Counted from the stretch's first letter, positions 45,201-53,378 are shown. The stretch is 64,000 nucleotides of DNA from Actinoplanes xinjiangensis (GCF_003148685.1 NZ_QGGR01000025.1:62001-126000); one strand, 5' to 3'. The notes: generated by a model not told the origin, from the letters alone. Numbers and translations: made by a program.

Positions 45201-45478
45201 GCCGTGGAGTCCTTCGCCGCCGCGGTCAGCGCGTCGTAGACGAACCGGCCACGAGCGGTCCAGTCGGCGATCTTCTTCGCCGGCCCGAGGTCGGCCCCGG
45301 TCTCGAAGGTGATCCAGAAGTCGGCGGACGGCTGCGTACGGAAGCGGTCCTTCAGGGTCGGTTCGATCTTGCCGGCGGCTGTACCGGGATCCGGCTCCGC
45401 CGCGGACGCCGGAAGTGGCTGGAGCATGCTCAGGCCGACCACTGCGGCCAGCGTCGCCGCGAGGGCTGTGAGTCTCAT
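39290..45478 (-). CDS. Very large secreted S8 (subtilisin) peptidase with repeated modules
   Basis: This is a 2062-aa secreted protease. The signal peptide ends near residue 27 (PLPASA|AEP). A propeptide-like region runs to about 170. The S8 domain has Asp in SNLDSGVQFDHP (D201), His in DNGHGTHTMG (H247) and Ser in SGTSMAAPHVAG (S422). C-terminal to it, carboxypeptidase-regulatory-like beta-sandwiches (GTLTGVVTAGGTPVPAADVTI, HDIGGRVVDDRKRPVANADV) alternate with domains carrying YGDGVGADDP / YGDGVGGDNP. Two malectin-like domains are present (GKKSWGYEGRTKAAS and GSRSWGHVGGRVRTT), with a beta-propeller-like segment in the middle. The catalytic triad is intact. It probably degrades extracellular protein while its modules bind carbohydrate or cell wall. 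It is transcribed alone. Confidence 0.9.
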   Translation of the reverse strand: MRLTALAATLAAVVGLSMLQPLPASAAEPDPGTAAGKIEPTLKDRFRTQPSADFWITFETGADLGPAKKIADWTARGRFVYDALTAAAKDSTASVSTELDRAGVKYTSYPIANAVLVKGGTEKLALDVASRVQVAEIHAAPQVALVEPVDEKIPAERSARPAAPKATGEDGTVTWGLEAIRAPQSWAMGATGAGITVSNLDSGVQFDHPALVRQYRGTKPDGTVDHNYNWMATRSSCAGVPCDDNGHGTHTMGTMVGADGTDHVGVAPDARWIATDGCCQDSGVESLLRSGWWLLAPTDVRGDNPDPSKRPHVINNSWGQDLEHNFDDFFRAIDEAWTAAGIFSVWSSGNTAPYAACDTVSSPGSAASAYSVGAHSPDGTLASFSRKGEGEGGRIKPEIAAPGNGVRSAYPNDSYVEMSGTSMAAPHVAGAVAALWSYDPTLIGQVDETRRLLGESAVDVDDTECGGTAEVNNKYGEGRLDLVRLLELAPRKGGTLTGVVTAGGTPVPAADVTISGPFSRSIGTGEDGRFTTNLPAGDYRLSIKAFGYLTATADVTVTLGQDTSVKLPLTAAARHDIGGRVVDDRKRPVANADVSVKGTPLKPVRTDADGTFTITAVPEGAYHLAVEPNACFSPTTVPLTVGAQNESSEIPVGLVVDKGGYSCAVTEGEYLRGTEPVTFDSGVWATVKLPFPIALYNGSHDTLGIGLRGVIAPDGSTGPGYGGAGIFPFYVQTPVEFAPGGGVFTAATKVDGEDAFIIEYRNAKLWAYPTRSEYTAPVDFSATLTRSGSIIFGYGDGVGADDPVTAGAHAVTGIQGWAGVDGIRFSDSAPVLRDGMIVAYDMPDFGYLDATVVDRNDGLPVAGAKVSFSTGNGLVETVTTNGTGIVHRQLPVGRYTMTVETPNYTTAAYPFSLDELYAKATIDARLTTGAAGLKADGLEALLGTGQNGMGSLTLTNNGSAPLTYHLGEAARHPELDAAGATARTGTGAASTIDVAAWRAGASGMKPSNADGRRATSSAAEAQAAAEVGATAGGDVVTRIPLPGTTAEKEPSGIGYDGDVWVHDYNARTNTAYTVAGKRTPKVFDASWNPAYRAFDMALDTRTGDMCQMEDSPASYIHCFDTDTGKKTRQIKGDWSTLQLTGLAYNPARDVFYVGGRRNGMIGTVAGTSHDNPGTLLSFCAPPLPEVMGLAYNQASDTIWYTDLTSNRPTRLLQVDPGDCSLVNAWWFPGRKAGQGGGLETDATGALWAADQIADDVVLVDVEDDLLTDLPWLSLSSAGGTLAPGQSATVAVTISSKGAEPGVRGANIVVRSDSGRQSKSYVPVTLTTTKYQVGLNAGGAKLTDGSGYTWSADQAAGKKSWGYEGRTKAASTRAAIAGTTDDALFQSQRTTADKQLFYRFPDAPKGTYTIDLGFAEIDKAAKGKRVFDVLVDGALTDYAYDPAAAVGPNAADWRKAVVQHGGGPLTVELRGSKGLKTPSIAALRVTLDPRADEAEPEPQPEQPDPGPVPVAPAGRSYTMKVTEGFYRQGTQESGWHGDDLCGPLWFNADYLQPFYDGAWDGVCVTTNGTLAFDRASTSGSNTALPSPNPIDAVYPFWDDLVVDDEAGIHFGTTEVDGVAAQVVEWRNAAFYSDRTARVSFSVTLIADGRIQIGYGDGVGGDNPLTRGSSATVGVESLNRNPAGQYSVDQPVLKAGLGLEYSLPAAGTIEGTVTDRNDGKPIEGAIVTIKGPAGERVITADVKGRWKAQALVGENTVQVEAPNYVTVGRPVTIAGKDQAEVADTALTTGIATVTGGDLDWLLDKERRATADVTVTNSGSAPLAVRISEQRRADDGGHEAADLPWLTLIGPAATGTVTLAAGASTTVTVTADNAGIKPGVLVGDVLVASNAGKGETRLKPVRLATSAYVKGVDAGGSGYVGAGGVSWSPDQALGSRSWGHVGGRVRTTRADIAGTGDDALFRTQRTGETFSYVFRNAPAGTYRIGLDFAEIEKVKAGKRAFDVLADGKVVLHDHDVQAKVGALTADTNMVTVEHTGGDLTIVFNREKGEGDPILNALKVQEDPRL

Positions 45479-45726
45479 GGGGTCTCTTCCGCCTACAGGG
45501 GTTGGTAGGGGTCGTGGCTCTCGTGGTCGACGGCGTCGTGGGCGTCGGAGGCGTCGCAGGTGCTGTCGTGCGGCTCCCGCGGCAGCAGAGGAGGTGGCGG
45601 GTGCTCGACGGTGGAGTCGTCACGCACGACGGGTTGCTCAGGCATGCATCGCCCGTGGGCTATGAATCATGGAGTCATGCTCGGGCGGGCCGGGGGGCCT
45701 TAGCTATCCGGTGGATACGTCAATCT

Positions 45727-48681
45727 TCACGACGCGTCGTCGAGGGAGTCCTCTTCGGCGAACACGCCCGCCTCCACCGCCTTGACCGCGAGGGCGGTCC
45801 GGGAGTTCACCTTCAACTTGCGCATCGCCGCGCGCAACTGCTGATCCACGGTGGCCGGAGACTTGGCCAGGATCCGGCTGATCTCCCGGTTCGTCTTACC
45901 GGCGACGATCAGCTGGACCACGTCGAGTTCGCGAGGTGACAGCTGGTCGCCGTACCCTTTCCGGCCGCCGCGCCACAATCGCGGGACCTCGGCGCCGTGC
46001 TCGCGGAGCCGCTGGGCGACACGGTCCGCGTCGCCGCGGGCGCCCAGCCTGAACAACTGCTCGTACTGCTCCGCCAGCAGTTCGCGGCCCGGCTCGATCC
46101 GGCCCTGCGCCAGGAGCGCCTCGGCCTGGCGCTCACGGGCGCGCATGGCGTCGTAGGGGCGCGGCAACGTGCTCCAGGCGCGCGCCGCCCGGTCGTAGGC
46201 CGTCGCCGCCCGGGAATGGTCGCCGGCCGCGGCGAGCAGCAGGGCACGGCACACGGTGAGCGCGGCGCGCGGCGCGGGTGCCGTACGGCCACGCAGCCCA
46301 CGGGCGAACCGGCCGACCAGTCTGGTCGCGGCCGTCAGGTCACCGGCGGCGAGCAGCGCCTCGATCCGGGCCGGAACGAGGTCCGTCGCCCAGACCCAGA
46401 TGCCCTTCCGCAGGACGGTGTCCATCGGCTCGTTCGTGATCCGCAGCGCCTGGCGGCTGTTTCCGTCGGTCAGCCACAGCCTGGCCAGCGCGGCGGCGGC
46501 CTCCATCGTGTCGTCGGCCGCGCCGAGCCGGGCGGATTCCTCCAGGACCAGCCGGAACTGCTCCTCCGCCGCGCGCCGCCGTCCGGCCGCGGCCGCCAGC
46601 CGGGCAGCGAGGCGGATGCTGCCGAGATAATGAGCCGGCCGGTCCCGGTCGGCGTCGGCGAGTGCCGCGCTCGTCTCCACCAGACCGTCCCACCGGCCGG
46701 TGTTCCACGCCAGGTTGGCCTGTTCGAGCCGGACGTTGTGCTGCAACCGGGACGCCTGCTCGGCCTCGGCGAGGCGCATGGCCACCGCCAGGTGTTGTCC
46801 GGCGTCGGCGTACCGGCCCCAGATCAGCGCCCCGGTACCGACATTGACGTGGATGCGGGCCACGTCCAGACGCTCCGCCGCCGTCGTACCGTCGACGGGC
46901 AGATCGGCGACGACGTCCCAGGCCTCCTGCTCGCCCAGCATGAGCAGCGCCGCGGCCCGGTTTCCGGCCAGGTTGAGCCGCTGCGCGGGGGAGTCGATCT
47001 GAGCGGTCAGTTCAGCGGCGCGATCCAGCCAGCGCCGATGGGTCGAGGCCGGCCACGGTCCCGCGTAGGCCCAGCCGAGGTAGGTCATCGCCCGGGCCGC
47101 CTCCACCGGATCGTGGTCGAGGTCGGCCACCGCCCGCTCCAGCTCGCTGAGCGCCGCCCGCGCCTCGCCCCCGGTGATCAGAAGCCGGCCCAGGGGGTTG
47201 CGGATCTCGGCCTGCTGGCGGGCGGAGAGGCCGGGGGTCTCCAGCACCGAGCGCAGAGTACGGATCACACGGTGGTAGACCGCGTCGACCGGTTCACGAC
47301 GGCCCAGCGCGGCGACTCCGGCGATGCGCGCGATCCGCGCCCGGTCCACCGGCGGCAGCACGGCCCACGACAGCAGATCGACCAGCAGGTGGACCGCCTT
47401 GGTGTGGTCACCCGAGGCCATGGCCAGCTCGGCGCCCTGCTCGGCGTACCGCGCCCAGGACCGCGTCTCGCCGGCCTCCCGGAAGTGGTGGGCGAGGCGC
47501 GCCACCGGCGGCGGGCGCAGGTGCTCCAAGGCCCGGCCGGCCAGCAGGTGGAACTGCCTGCGGTCGGTCAAGGGGATCGCTTCGTAGACGGCGGTGGCGG
47601 CCAGCACATGCCGGAACCGCCACCGCTCGCGGTCGTCTCCGTCCAGGATGCCGGCGCCGGCGGCCTCCGTGATGGCGCCCCGGCATGCGGCTGGTGACAG
47701 GCCGGCGGTCATCGCGATCGTCGCCGGCGAGGAACGCTCGGCCAACGTGGCGGCCGCGCGCAACACCTGCTGCGCCGTCGGCGACAGACGGCTCACCCGT
47801 TCCCGGGTGGAGTCGCGAACCGTCGGTGGAACCCGTAGCTCGCGCAGCTTCAGCCGGACCCACTGCCCGTCGCGGAAGACCAGGTCGGCACGGTCGCACA
47901 TGAGGCGGACCGATTCCTCCACGGCCAGCGGAACACCGCCGGTCCGATCGTGCATGAACGTCGTGAACTCCTGCGAGATCGGTTTGCCGTCGAGCATCGA
48001 GGACACCAGCACCGCCGTGTCGTCGGGTCGCATGGGCGCCAGGGCGATCCTCAGCTGGGTCACGCCGGCGGGCAGCCGGGACGTCAGCCGCAGCAACAGC
48101 GATCCGTCGTCCACCTCCTCCGGCCGATACGAGATCACCAGGCTGAGCCCGTCCGAGTGCTGCCGGGAGATGACGAACAGCAGGAATTCCAGGGTCACCT
48201 CGTCGGCCCAGTGCGCGTCCTCGAGCACGAGAACGTCGACGCGCAGAGCCCGCAACAACTCGTCCAGGGCACGGAACAGGCGGTGCCGGGCCGCCTTCGC
48301 ATCGTCCAGGGCCGGCAATGCGGGCGGCAGGCTCGAGGACCATTCCGGAAACAGGGGCCGTAACGCGCCGGCGAGCTCGGTGAGCCGTAGGCGCGGCACC
48401 GGGCGCTCGATCCCATGGAACGCGTCGACGATCGGCCCCAACGTCAGCGACTCACGAAGCGGTGGGCACACCGACACCAGGGCGGTGCGCCGGTCCGGCG
48501 CGGCCGACCACTCGCGCAGCAGCCGGCTCTTGCCGATCCCCGCCTCACCTTCCACCAGCACGATCGCCGGAGACCTGGCCAGGGCGCCGCGCAGCGCCGC
48601 CAGCTCCCGGTCGCGGCCGACGAAACGCGGCGTGGAAACGGTCGGTGAGGTCCCGTCGTCCTCGGGCGAGGGGTCGAGCAT
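45727..48681 (-). CDS. Large LuxR-family regulator with AAA ATPase (MalT-like)
   Basis: This 984-aa regulator begins at ATG 48681 (MLDPSPEDDG); the longer frame to 48786 looks non-coding. An AAA_16-type ATPase has PRFVGRDRELAALRGAL and VLVEGEAGIGKSRLL (P-loop, about residues 42-56), with VLVLEDAHWAD as Walker B. A long TPR-like helical middle follows. The C-terminal LuxR helix-turn-helix is LSPRELDVVQLIVAGKTNREISRILA with TVDQQLRAAMRKLKV. Proteins of this class act as large ligand-responsive activators. It lies between the subtilase and trypsin genes, all on the minus strand, and might regulate them. The C-terminal tail is acidic (EEDSLDDAS). Confidence 0.88.
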   Translation of the reverse strand: MLDPSPEDDGTSPTVSTPRFVGRDRELAALRGALARSPAIVLVEGEAGIGKSRLLREWSAAPDRRTALVSVCPPLRESLTLGPIVDAFHGIERPVPRLRLTELAGALRPLFPEWSSSLPPALPALDDAKAARHRLFRALDELLRALRVDVLVLEDAHWADEVTLEFLLFVISRQHSDGLSLVISYRPEEVDDGSLLLRLTSRLPAGVTQLRIALAPMRPDDTAVLVSSMLDGKPISQEFTTFMHDRTGGVPLAVEESVRLMCDRADLVFRDGQWVRLKLRELRVPPTVRDSTRERVSRLSPTAQQVLRAAATLAERSSPATIAMTAGLSPAACRGAITEAAGAGILDGDDRERWRFRHVLAATAVYEAIPLTDRRQFHLLAGRALEHLRPPPVARLAHHFREAGETRSWARYAEQGAELAMASGDHTKAVHLLVDLLSWAVLPPVDRARIARIAGVAALGRREPVDAVYHRVIRTLRSVLETPGLSARQQAEIRNPLGRLLITGGEARAALSELERAVADLDHDPVEAARAMTYLGWAYAGPWPASTHRRWLDRAAELTAQIDSPAQRLNLAGNRAAALLMLGEQEAWDVVADLPVDGTTAAERLDVARIHVNVGTGALIWGRYADAGQHLAVAMRLAEAEQASRLQHNVRLEQANLAWNTGRWDGLVETSAALADADRDRPAHYLGSIRLAARLAAAAGRRRAAEEQFRLVLEESARLGAADDTMEAAAALARLWLTDGNSRQALRITNEPMDTVLRKGIWVWATDLVPARIEALLAAGDLTAATRLVGRFARGLRGRTAPAPRAALTVCRALLLAAAGDHSRAATAYDRAARAWSTLPRPYDAMRARERQAEALLAQGRIEPGRELLAEQYEQLFRLGARGDADRVAQRLREHGAEVPRLWRGGRKGYGDQLSPRELDVVQLIVAGKTNREISRILAKSPATVDQQLRAAMRKLKVNSRTALAVKAVEAGVFAEEDSLDDAS

Positions 48682-48796
48682 GCGTGATGTTCTCGCTTTT
48701 GGACAGTCGGGCACAAGACCATCGCGGCGACCGGCCTCGATCATTCGAGTGGCGCCCGACACAACGGCAATGCCGCTCGCCGGCACCCGGTGTCCA

Positions 48797-48822
48797 CCCG
48801 GGCCGGCGCGGGCCGGCCCGGG
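48797..48822 (-). terminator. Hairpin after the trypsin-like gene
   Basis: Arms CCCGGGCCGGC (48797-48807) and GCCGGCCCGGG (48812-48822) pair perfectly over a 4-base loop, 10 bp beyond the minus-strand stop at 48833. Confidence 0.65.
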
Positions 48823-48832
48823 CAGGCGGAGG

Positions 48833-49678
48833 TCAGGGTTTGGTGAGCAGGCAGCCGGAGACGGTCAGGTCGATGGTGCGGGTGGCGCTCAGGCAGGTGG
48901 TGAACCAGTAGGTCTGCTGGCCGTAGCTGCGCCCCTGCAGCACGGTGACCACCCCGGACGCGCTGACCTCGCACGGGTTGTTGAGGGTGCAGCGCCCGCC
49001 GCTCTCGTTGCCGGTGTTGTTGATGCCGATCAGCTCGCCGGTGGCGGTGCTGACGATCGGCGATCCGGACGTGCCGCCGATGGTGTCGCAGCCCGCGTTG
49101 TAGCGGACCGAGTCCTTCCAGGTCCAGGTGTCCTCGCGCAGCGTGGTCACGAAACCGTCGATCGAGCAGTTCCAGACCCGCTTCCAGTAGCCGGACGGGA
49201 TCCCGATCGACGTCCCGGCCGCGGGGTGTGCGGCCGAGATGGTCAGCGGGACGGCCCCGTACGACGACGACAGCGCCGCGAACGTGGTGTTCAGCCGGTA
49301 GAGGGCGACGTCGTTGCCGGTCATCGTCGCGTAGATCACCCGGTTCGCCCGGACCCGGGCCACCGAGCCGCCGGAGCTGTTGAGCAGCGTGCCGGTGCGG
49401 GTGCTGGAGACGTTCTGGATGACCCGGCCCGCGGCGATGAAACCGCCCTCGTAGCAGTGCCCGTTGGTGAGCATCATCGCGCTGTCCGTGCCGACCGAGG
49501 TGGGGAACCGGACGAGCGAGGCCGAACAGTTGTTCAGCGCGATGGTGTTCGCCAGCGTCACCGCGACCGCGGTGGGGGCCGGCGCGGCCGCCTGGGCCGG
49601 GGCGACCGGCCCGGTCAGGACGCCGGCGATGGCCGCCAGCGTGGTGGCGCCGAGTGCTAGTGCCCGTCGAAAACGCAT
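48833..49678 (-). CDS. Secreted trypsin-like (S1) serine protease
   Basis: This is a 281-aa protein from ATG 49678 with a GAGGGG site. The signal peptide covers about residues 1-30 (FRRALALGATTLAAIAGVL, ending AQAAA). Catalytic residues are His in MLTNGHCYEG, Asp in GNDVALYRL and Ser in GGTSGSPIVS. Several Cys pairs suggest disulphides (NCSAS, NCSIDG, NNPCEV, LSGCLL-like end). There is no C-terminal binding module and little propeptide. It is a single-gene unit with a good terminator, next to the large LuxR regulator. The substrate is unknown. Confidence 0.9.
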   Translation of the reverse strand: MRFRRALALGATTLAAIAGVLTGPVAPAQAAAPAPTAVAVTLANTIALNNCSASLVRFPTSVGTDSAMMLTNGHCYEGGFIAAGRVIQNVSSTRTGTLLNSSGGSVARVRANRVIYATMTGNDVALYRLNTTFAALSSSYGAVPLTISAAHPAAGTSIGIPSGYWKRVWNCSIDGFVTTLREDTWTWKDSVRYNAGCDTIGGTSGSPIVSTATGELIGINNTGNESGGRCTLNNPCEVSASGVVTVLQGRSYGQQTYWFTTCLSATRTIDLTVSGCLLTKP

Positions 49679-49852
49679 GAAGGTTCCCCTCACTGCGGAG
49701 CGGCAGCCCGGGTGCGACCTGCCGCTCAGGGTGGCGGCGGGGCATGACGGGTCGACGGCACGCCTACGCCGGTGTTCCTGGCGTAGGCACCGTCCCATCA
49801 GACATTTGCACGTGTCAATATCCAAAAACCCACGGACAGCGGCGTTATGACC

Positions 49853-50704
49853 TCAGCGAACCCGCTCGGCGCTGAACTGCATCCGCGGCGCGGCATAGAA
49901 CTCCTGGGCCTGCACCAGCCGCAGCTCACGCTCACCCGACCGATAGGTCAGATCGATCAGATCAAAAACGCTGGAGGCGGTACGCTCCAGCGCCACCGCC
50001 GCATTCCCGGTGGCCACGTAGTGCGCCGTGAACAGGGCGGCCGTGACATCACCGGACCCGTTGGCCTTGAACGGCAGATGCGGGGTGCTCACGATCCAGG
50101 CGCCGGCGGGGTCCACGACCAGCATCTCGATCGTGCCCTCCTCCCGGTCGGGCCGCTCCACGCTGGTGACCAGCACCGTCGAGGGCCCCATCGCGCGGGC
50201 GAGGTCGGCCGACTCCAGCGTCGACTCGACCGACGCCGGCTCGGTGCCGGTCAGGAAGCCCAGCTCGAACTGGTTCGGGGTGATGATGTCGGCCACCGGC
50301 ACGACCTTGTCCCGCAGCAGGACCGGGATCTCGGGCGCGACGAAACACCCGGACTTCGCGTTGCCCATGACCGGGTCACAAGCGTAGACGGCCGCGGGAT
50401 TCTCCGCCTTCACCCGGCGCACGGCGTCGACGATGACGTCGGCGATGCCCACCCCGCCCTGATAGCCCGACAGCACGGCGTCGATCTGCGGGAACACCCC
50501 GCGCTCCTGCACACCGAGGAGGATCTCGGCCACGTCCGGCGGCGGGATGAGCGGGCCGCGCCAGGCGCCGTACCCCGTGTGGTTGGAGAAGTTGACCGTG
50601 TAGACCGGGACGACCTCGACACCGATGCGCTGCAGCGGGAAGACGGCCGCGGAGTTGCCGACATGCCCGTGGGCCACCGCCGACTGGATGGACAGAACCT
50701 TCAT
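49853..50704 (-). CDS. pdxY: Pyridoxal kinase PdxY
   Basis: This 283-aa enzyme of the ribokinase-like ThiD/PdxK fold phosphorylates pyridoxal to pyridoxal 5'-phosphate in vitamin B6 salvage. Hallmarks are MKVLSIQSAVAHGHVGNSAAVFPLQ at the N-terminus, VDFSNHTGYG-type YTVNFSNHTGYGAW, GYQGG, ACDPVMGN, ITPNQFELGFLTG, and the catalytic FKANGSGDVTAALF near the C-terminus (anion hole and base Asp). The start at 50704 gives the standard length. It is transcribed alone on the minus strand and looks like an ordinary housekeeping gene. Confidence 0.95.
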   Translation of the reverse strand: MKVLSIQSAVAHGHVGNSAAVFPLQRIGVEVVPVYTVNFSNHTGYGAWRGPLIPPPDVAEILLGVQERGVFPQIDAVLSGYQGGVGIADVIVDAVRRVKAENPAAVYACDPVMGNAKSGCFVAPEIPVLLRDKVVPVADIITPNQFELGFLTGTEPASVESTLESADLARAMGPSTVLVTSVERPDREEGTIEMLVVDPAGAWIVSTPHLPFKANGSGDVTAALFTAHYVATGNAAVALERTASSVFDLIDLTYRSGERELRLVQAQEFYAAPRMQFSAERVR

Positions 50705-50720
50705 GTCCTCAGCGTAGACA

Positions 50721-50760
50721 TCACCGGGGACCGCGGGTGGTCGCCCGCGCTCCCCGGTGA
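50721..50760 (-). terminator. Hairpin after the CBM2 esterase gene
   Basis: Outer arms TCACCGGGGA (50721-50730) and TCCCCGGTGA (50751-50760) pair perfectly, and inner GCGGG/CCCGC extend the stem. It lies 21 bp past the esterase stop. Confidence 0.75.
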
Positions 50761-50781
50761 TGCAGCCCCCAGTGCGGTCCG

Positions 50782-52062
50782 TCAGGCGCTGGTGCAGGTC
50801 GCGCCGTTGAGCGTGTACGCCGCCGGCGCCCCGCTGTTGCCGGAGTGGGTCGCCTGGAACCCGAAACTGACCGACGCACCCGGCGCCACGGTGGCGTTGT
50901 AGGCGACGTTGGAGGCGACCACCCGGCCGGACATCGGCGAGTAGGTGGCGTTCCAGCCGTTGGTGATGCTCTGCCCGGACGGGAGGTCGAAGGCCACGGC
51001 CCAGCCGTTCACCGCGGAACCGCCGGTGTTGGTGACGGTGATGTTCGCGGTCAGGCCGTTGCTCCACGGGTTGACGGTGCTGCTGACCCGGCACGCCGCG
51101 GGCCCGGACGGCGAGCTGCTCGACGCCGAGGGCACCGGGTCGGACGGCCCGGGGCTTGGCGAGCTGGTGCTGCCGAACTGGGTGAAGAACTGCCACACCT
51201 CACCGGACACCCATGACGACGAGGCGTTGCGGTCCACCGGCAGCGGCACGTGGTCGCCGTCGAAGGCCGCCCACCGGACCGGGTAGCCGGCCCGGCATCC
51301 GGTGTAGTTGGTGGTGATGTGGGTGCCGCTGCCCTGCGCCGGTTCCGGCGGGTTCTGTGCCGTGCAGCCGTTGGCGCGGACGAAGGAGTCCCGCAGGCCA
51401 CGGCCGTTGGAGATGTTCAGGACGCTGTCCCGGATGCCGTGGATGCCGAAGTAGGCGACCGGCTGGGAGGCCGAGGAGCATCCACTGAGGTTGGCGCCGG
51501 CGATCGGGGCGACCGCCCGGAACACCGTCGGGCGGGCGCAGGCCAGGGCGTAGCTCATCGCGCCGCCGTAGCTGAAGCCGAGGGCGAACCGCTGGGACGT
51601 GTCGACGCACAGGTCGTTCTCGACCGTACGCAGGATGTCGTCGACGAGGGTGACGTCGCGGCCGCCGGTGTTGGCCCAGCCGGCGTCGAGGCCCTGCGGC
51701 GCGACGAAGATCGCGCTGTTGGCGGCCCGCTGCTGGAGTCCGTAGAAGCCGTTGCCGACCACGTCGTTGGCGCTGCCGTTGAGCCAGTGCAACCCGACGA
51801 CCAGCCGGTACGACTGGCTGCTGGAGTAGTTGCCGGGCAGCCGCAGGATGTAGGTGCGGGCGCGCCCGCCGCTCTGGATGGTGTAGGTGCCGTCGCGCAG
51901 GGTCGGCGTCTTGCCGCATCCCGCGGTGGTCGCCATGGCCCCGATCTGCCCTGCCGACGCGATCCCGCCGGCCATCAACGCGGTGGCGGCGGCGACCAGG
52001 GTGACCGCGGCGGCGGCCACCACGCCGAGGACCGTACGATGCGATGCTCTTCGTTCCGTCAT
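50782..52062 (-). CDS. Secreted CE1-like esterase with C-terminal CBM2
   Basis: This is a 426-aa protein from ATG 52062 (GGGAGGT upstream). A signal peptide (about 1-37) precedes an esterase domain of the PHB-depolymerase/feruloyl-acetylxylan esterase type (about 45-300), with nucleophile motif LGFSYGGAMSYAL and catalytic His in DGDHVPLP. A Ser/Pro linker follows. The last 100 residues are a CBM2 cellulose-binding module bounded by Cys (ACRVSSTVNPWSNG ... LNGATCTSA) with the exposed Trp residues kept. It should deacylate plant xylan while bound to cellulose. A CebR-like box 76 bp upstream suggests control together with the GH6 cellulase. Confidence 0.9.
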   Translation of the reverse strand: MTERRASHRTVLGVVAAAAVTLVAAATALMAGGIASAGQIGAMATTAGCGKTPTLRDGTYTIQSGGRARTYILRLPGNYSSSQSYRLVVGLHWLNGSANDVVGNGFYGLQQRAANSAIFVAPQGLDAGWANTGGRDVTLVDDILRTVENDLCVDTSQRFALGFSYGGAMSYALACARPTVFRAVAPIAGANLSGCSSASQPVAYFGIHGIRDSVLNISNGRGLRDSFVRANGCTAQNPPEPAQGSGTHITTNYTGCRAGYPVRWAAFDGDHVPLPVDRNASSSWVSGEVWQFFTQFGSTSSPSPGPSDPVPSASSSSPSGPAACRVSSTVNPWSNGLTANITVTNTGGSAVNGWAVAFDLPSGQSITNGWNATYSPMSGRVVASNVAYNATVAPGASVSFGFQATHSGNSGAPAAYTLNGATCTSA

Positions 52063-52517
52063 TCGGAGGACCTCCCAGTCGCCGCACATTCATGCACGAC
52101 AATTCTTAAAACTGCTCACAGTTGCGTCAGGCATGTTACGGGAGCGCTCCCAGAGCTTCAATGGAACCGCTGAACGGTATTCCTGGAATCCCATTGGTCG
52201 AGCCGGTCCACACAGCTCAACGCGCATGGCGCACGGTTATAACAGTTTTCGGAGCAGCATTTTTGGCGGATTCCGTGAAGCCCGGGCACGAGCGGCCTGG
52301 CCCCCCGCCGGACCCGCCAGCAGCGGTGACGAGGTGGCCAGTGCCCGAAGGGCCGGGGTCCTGGCCGGTACTGCGACCACGCGCACCCTCGTTGCATAAC
52401 GCTTTTTAGACCTGGATTACTTCAGATTGCTGAAGACCCCCAAAGAACCACCAGACCGGACACCCGGGCACCCGGCCGGCCCGCGACGGCGATCGAGAGG
52501 AATAGGGTGACCCAGCT
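52063..52517. other. Divergent intergenic region: esterase and sigma-factor promoters
   Basis: The 455 bp hold no gene. On the left are the esterase leader and the CebR-like box. Possible esterase promoter elements on the minus strand are CTGACG and TAAGAA in an AT-rich tract near 52100-52130. On the right, the region before the sigma gene at 52518 has AT-rich tracts (52230-52265, 52395-52440) and a GAGAGGAA ribosome site near 52495, but no promoter pair I would defend. Confidence 0.4.
52139..52152. promoter_or_regulatory. CebR-like operator upstream of the CBM2 esterase
   Basis: CGGGAGCGCTCCCA matches the CebR consensus TGGGAGCGCTCCCA at 13 of 14 positions and has a perfect 12-bp palindromic core (52140-52151). 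It lies 76 bp upstream of the esterase start. Confidence 0.7.
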
Positions 52518-53378
52518 ATGAGGGCACCCGACACGAACCTGGCCACGATGGTCGCCGCCGCGCAACGTGGCGACCGGCGTGCTCTCGCCGACCTCGTCTC
52601 CACCCACCTGCCGCTGATCCGCAACGTCGTCGGCCGCGCGGTGGACAACAGCGCGGATGTGGACGACATCGTCCAGGACACGATGGTGCGGGCCGTACGG
52701 GAGCTGCCCGCCCTGCGCAGTCCCGGCAGCTTTCCGACCTGGCTGACGTCGATCGCGGTCCGGCAGGTCGGCACCTACCGGACCCGGGAGGAGTCCCGGA
52801 TCGGCCGGACGACCGTTCTCGAGGACGCCGTCGACCGGCCGGACCTCGGCGCCGACCCGGAAGGGGCCGGCGTGCTGCGCGCCGAGCTGAGCGCCCAGCG
52901 GCGGGAGGTCGCCCGGGCCGGCCGGTGGCTCGACCCGGACGACCGGATCCTGCTCTCGCTCTGGTGGCAGGAGGTCGCCGGAACCATGAGCCGCGCGGAG
53001 ATCGCCGCGACGTTGGGGCTCACCGTGGCCCACACCGGCGTACGCATCCAGCGGATGCGCGAACAACTGGACGCGGCCCGGACGGTGATCGCGGCACTCG
53101 GCGCCGGCGCCTGCCCGGAACTGGCCGGATCGACGGCCGGCTGGGACGGCCGCCCGGACCGGGTGTGGCGCAAACGTCTGACCCGGCACGTCCGGTCCTG
53201 CCCGGTGTGCGCTCCGGCGGCACAGCGGCATGTACCGGTCGAGCGGCTGCTCGGGAGTCTGCCGGCTCTCGCGGTACCGCCCGCTCTCGCCGAGTCCGTT
53301 CTGGCCGCGGCCGCGGCCGGCGCCGCGCCCGTGGCCGTGTCCGGTGCGGTGGCCACCGGGATCAAGCCTCCCTGGTGA
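52518..53378 (+). CDS. Sigma-70 family (ECF-like) RNA polymerase sigma factor
   Basis: This is a 286-aa protein. Region 2 is visible as LADLVSTHLPLIRNVVGRAV with DVDDIVQDTMVRAVRELPALRSPGSFPTWL (about residues 25-90). Region 4 is the helix-turn-helix SRAEIAATLGLTVAHTGVRIQRMREQL (about 160-187). A C-terminal extension of about 95 residues holds an H-x3-C-x2-C element (RHVRSCPVC), like the zinc-binding part of anti-sigma factors, and then an Ala-rich hydrophobic tail. This suggests a self-regulated sigma factor. Its stop overlaps the GTG start of the next gene (GTGA), so the two are co-translated. Confidence 0.85.
   Translation: MRAPDTNLATMVAAAQRGDRRALADLVSTHLPLIRNVVGRAVDNSADVDDIVQDTMVRAVRELPALRSPGSFPTWLTSIAVRQVGTYRTREESRIGRTTVLEDAVDRPDLGADPEGAGVLRAELSAQRREVARAGRWLDPDDRILLSLWWQEVAGTMSRAEIAATLGLTVAHTGVRIQRMREQLDAARTVIAALGAGACPELAGSTAGWDGRPDRVWRKRLTRHVRSCPVCAPAAQRHVPVERLLGSLPALAVPPALAESVLAAAAAGAAPVAVSGAVATGIKPPW

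Noticed and set aside
39974..45508. A 1844-codon open frame on the plus strand
   Set aside because: It is the antisense of the S8 peptidase gene, which has an intact catalytic triad, signal peptide and terminator. Long antisense frames are common at this GC content.
49853..50704. Hidden novelty in the pyridoxal kinase gene
   Set aside because: All family motifs and the length are normal; it looks like an ordinary salvage enzyme.
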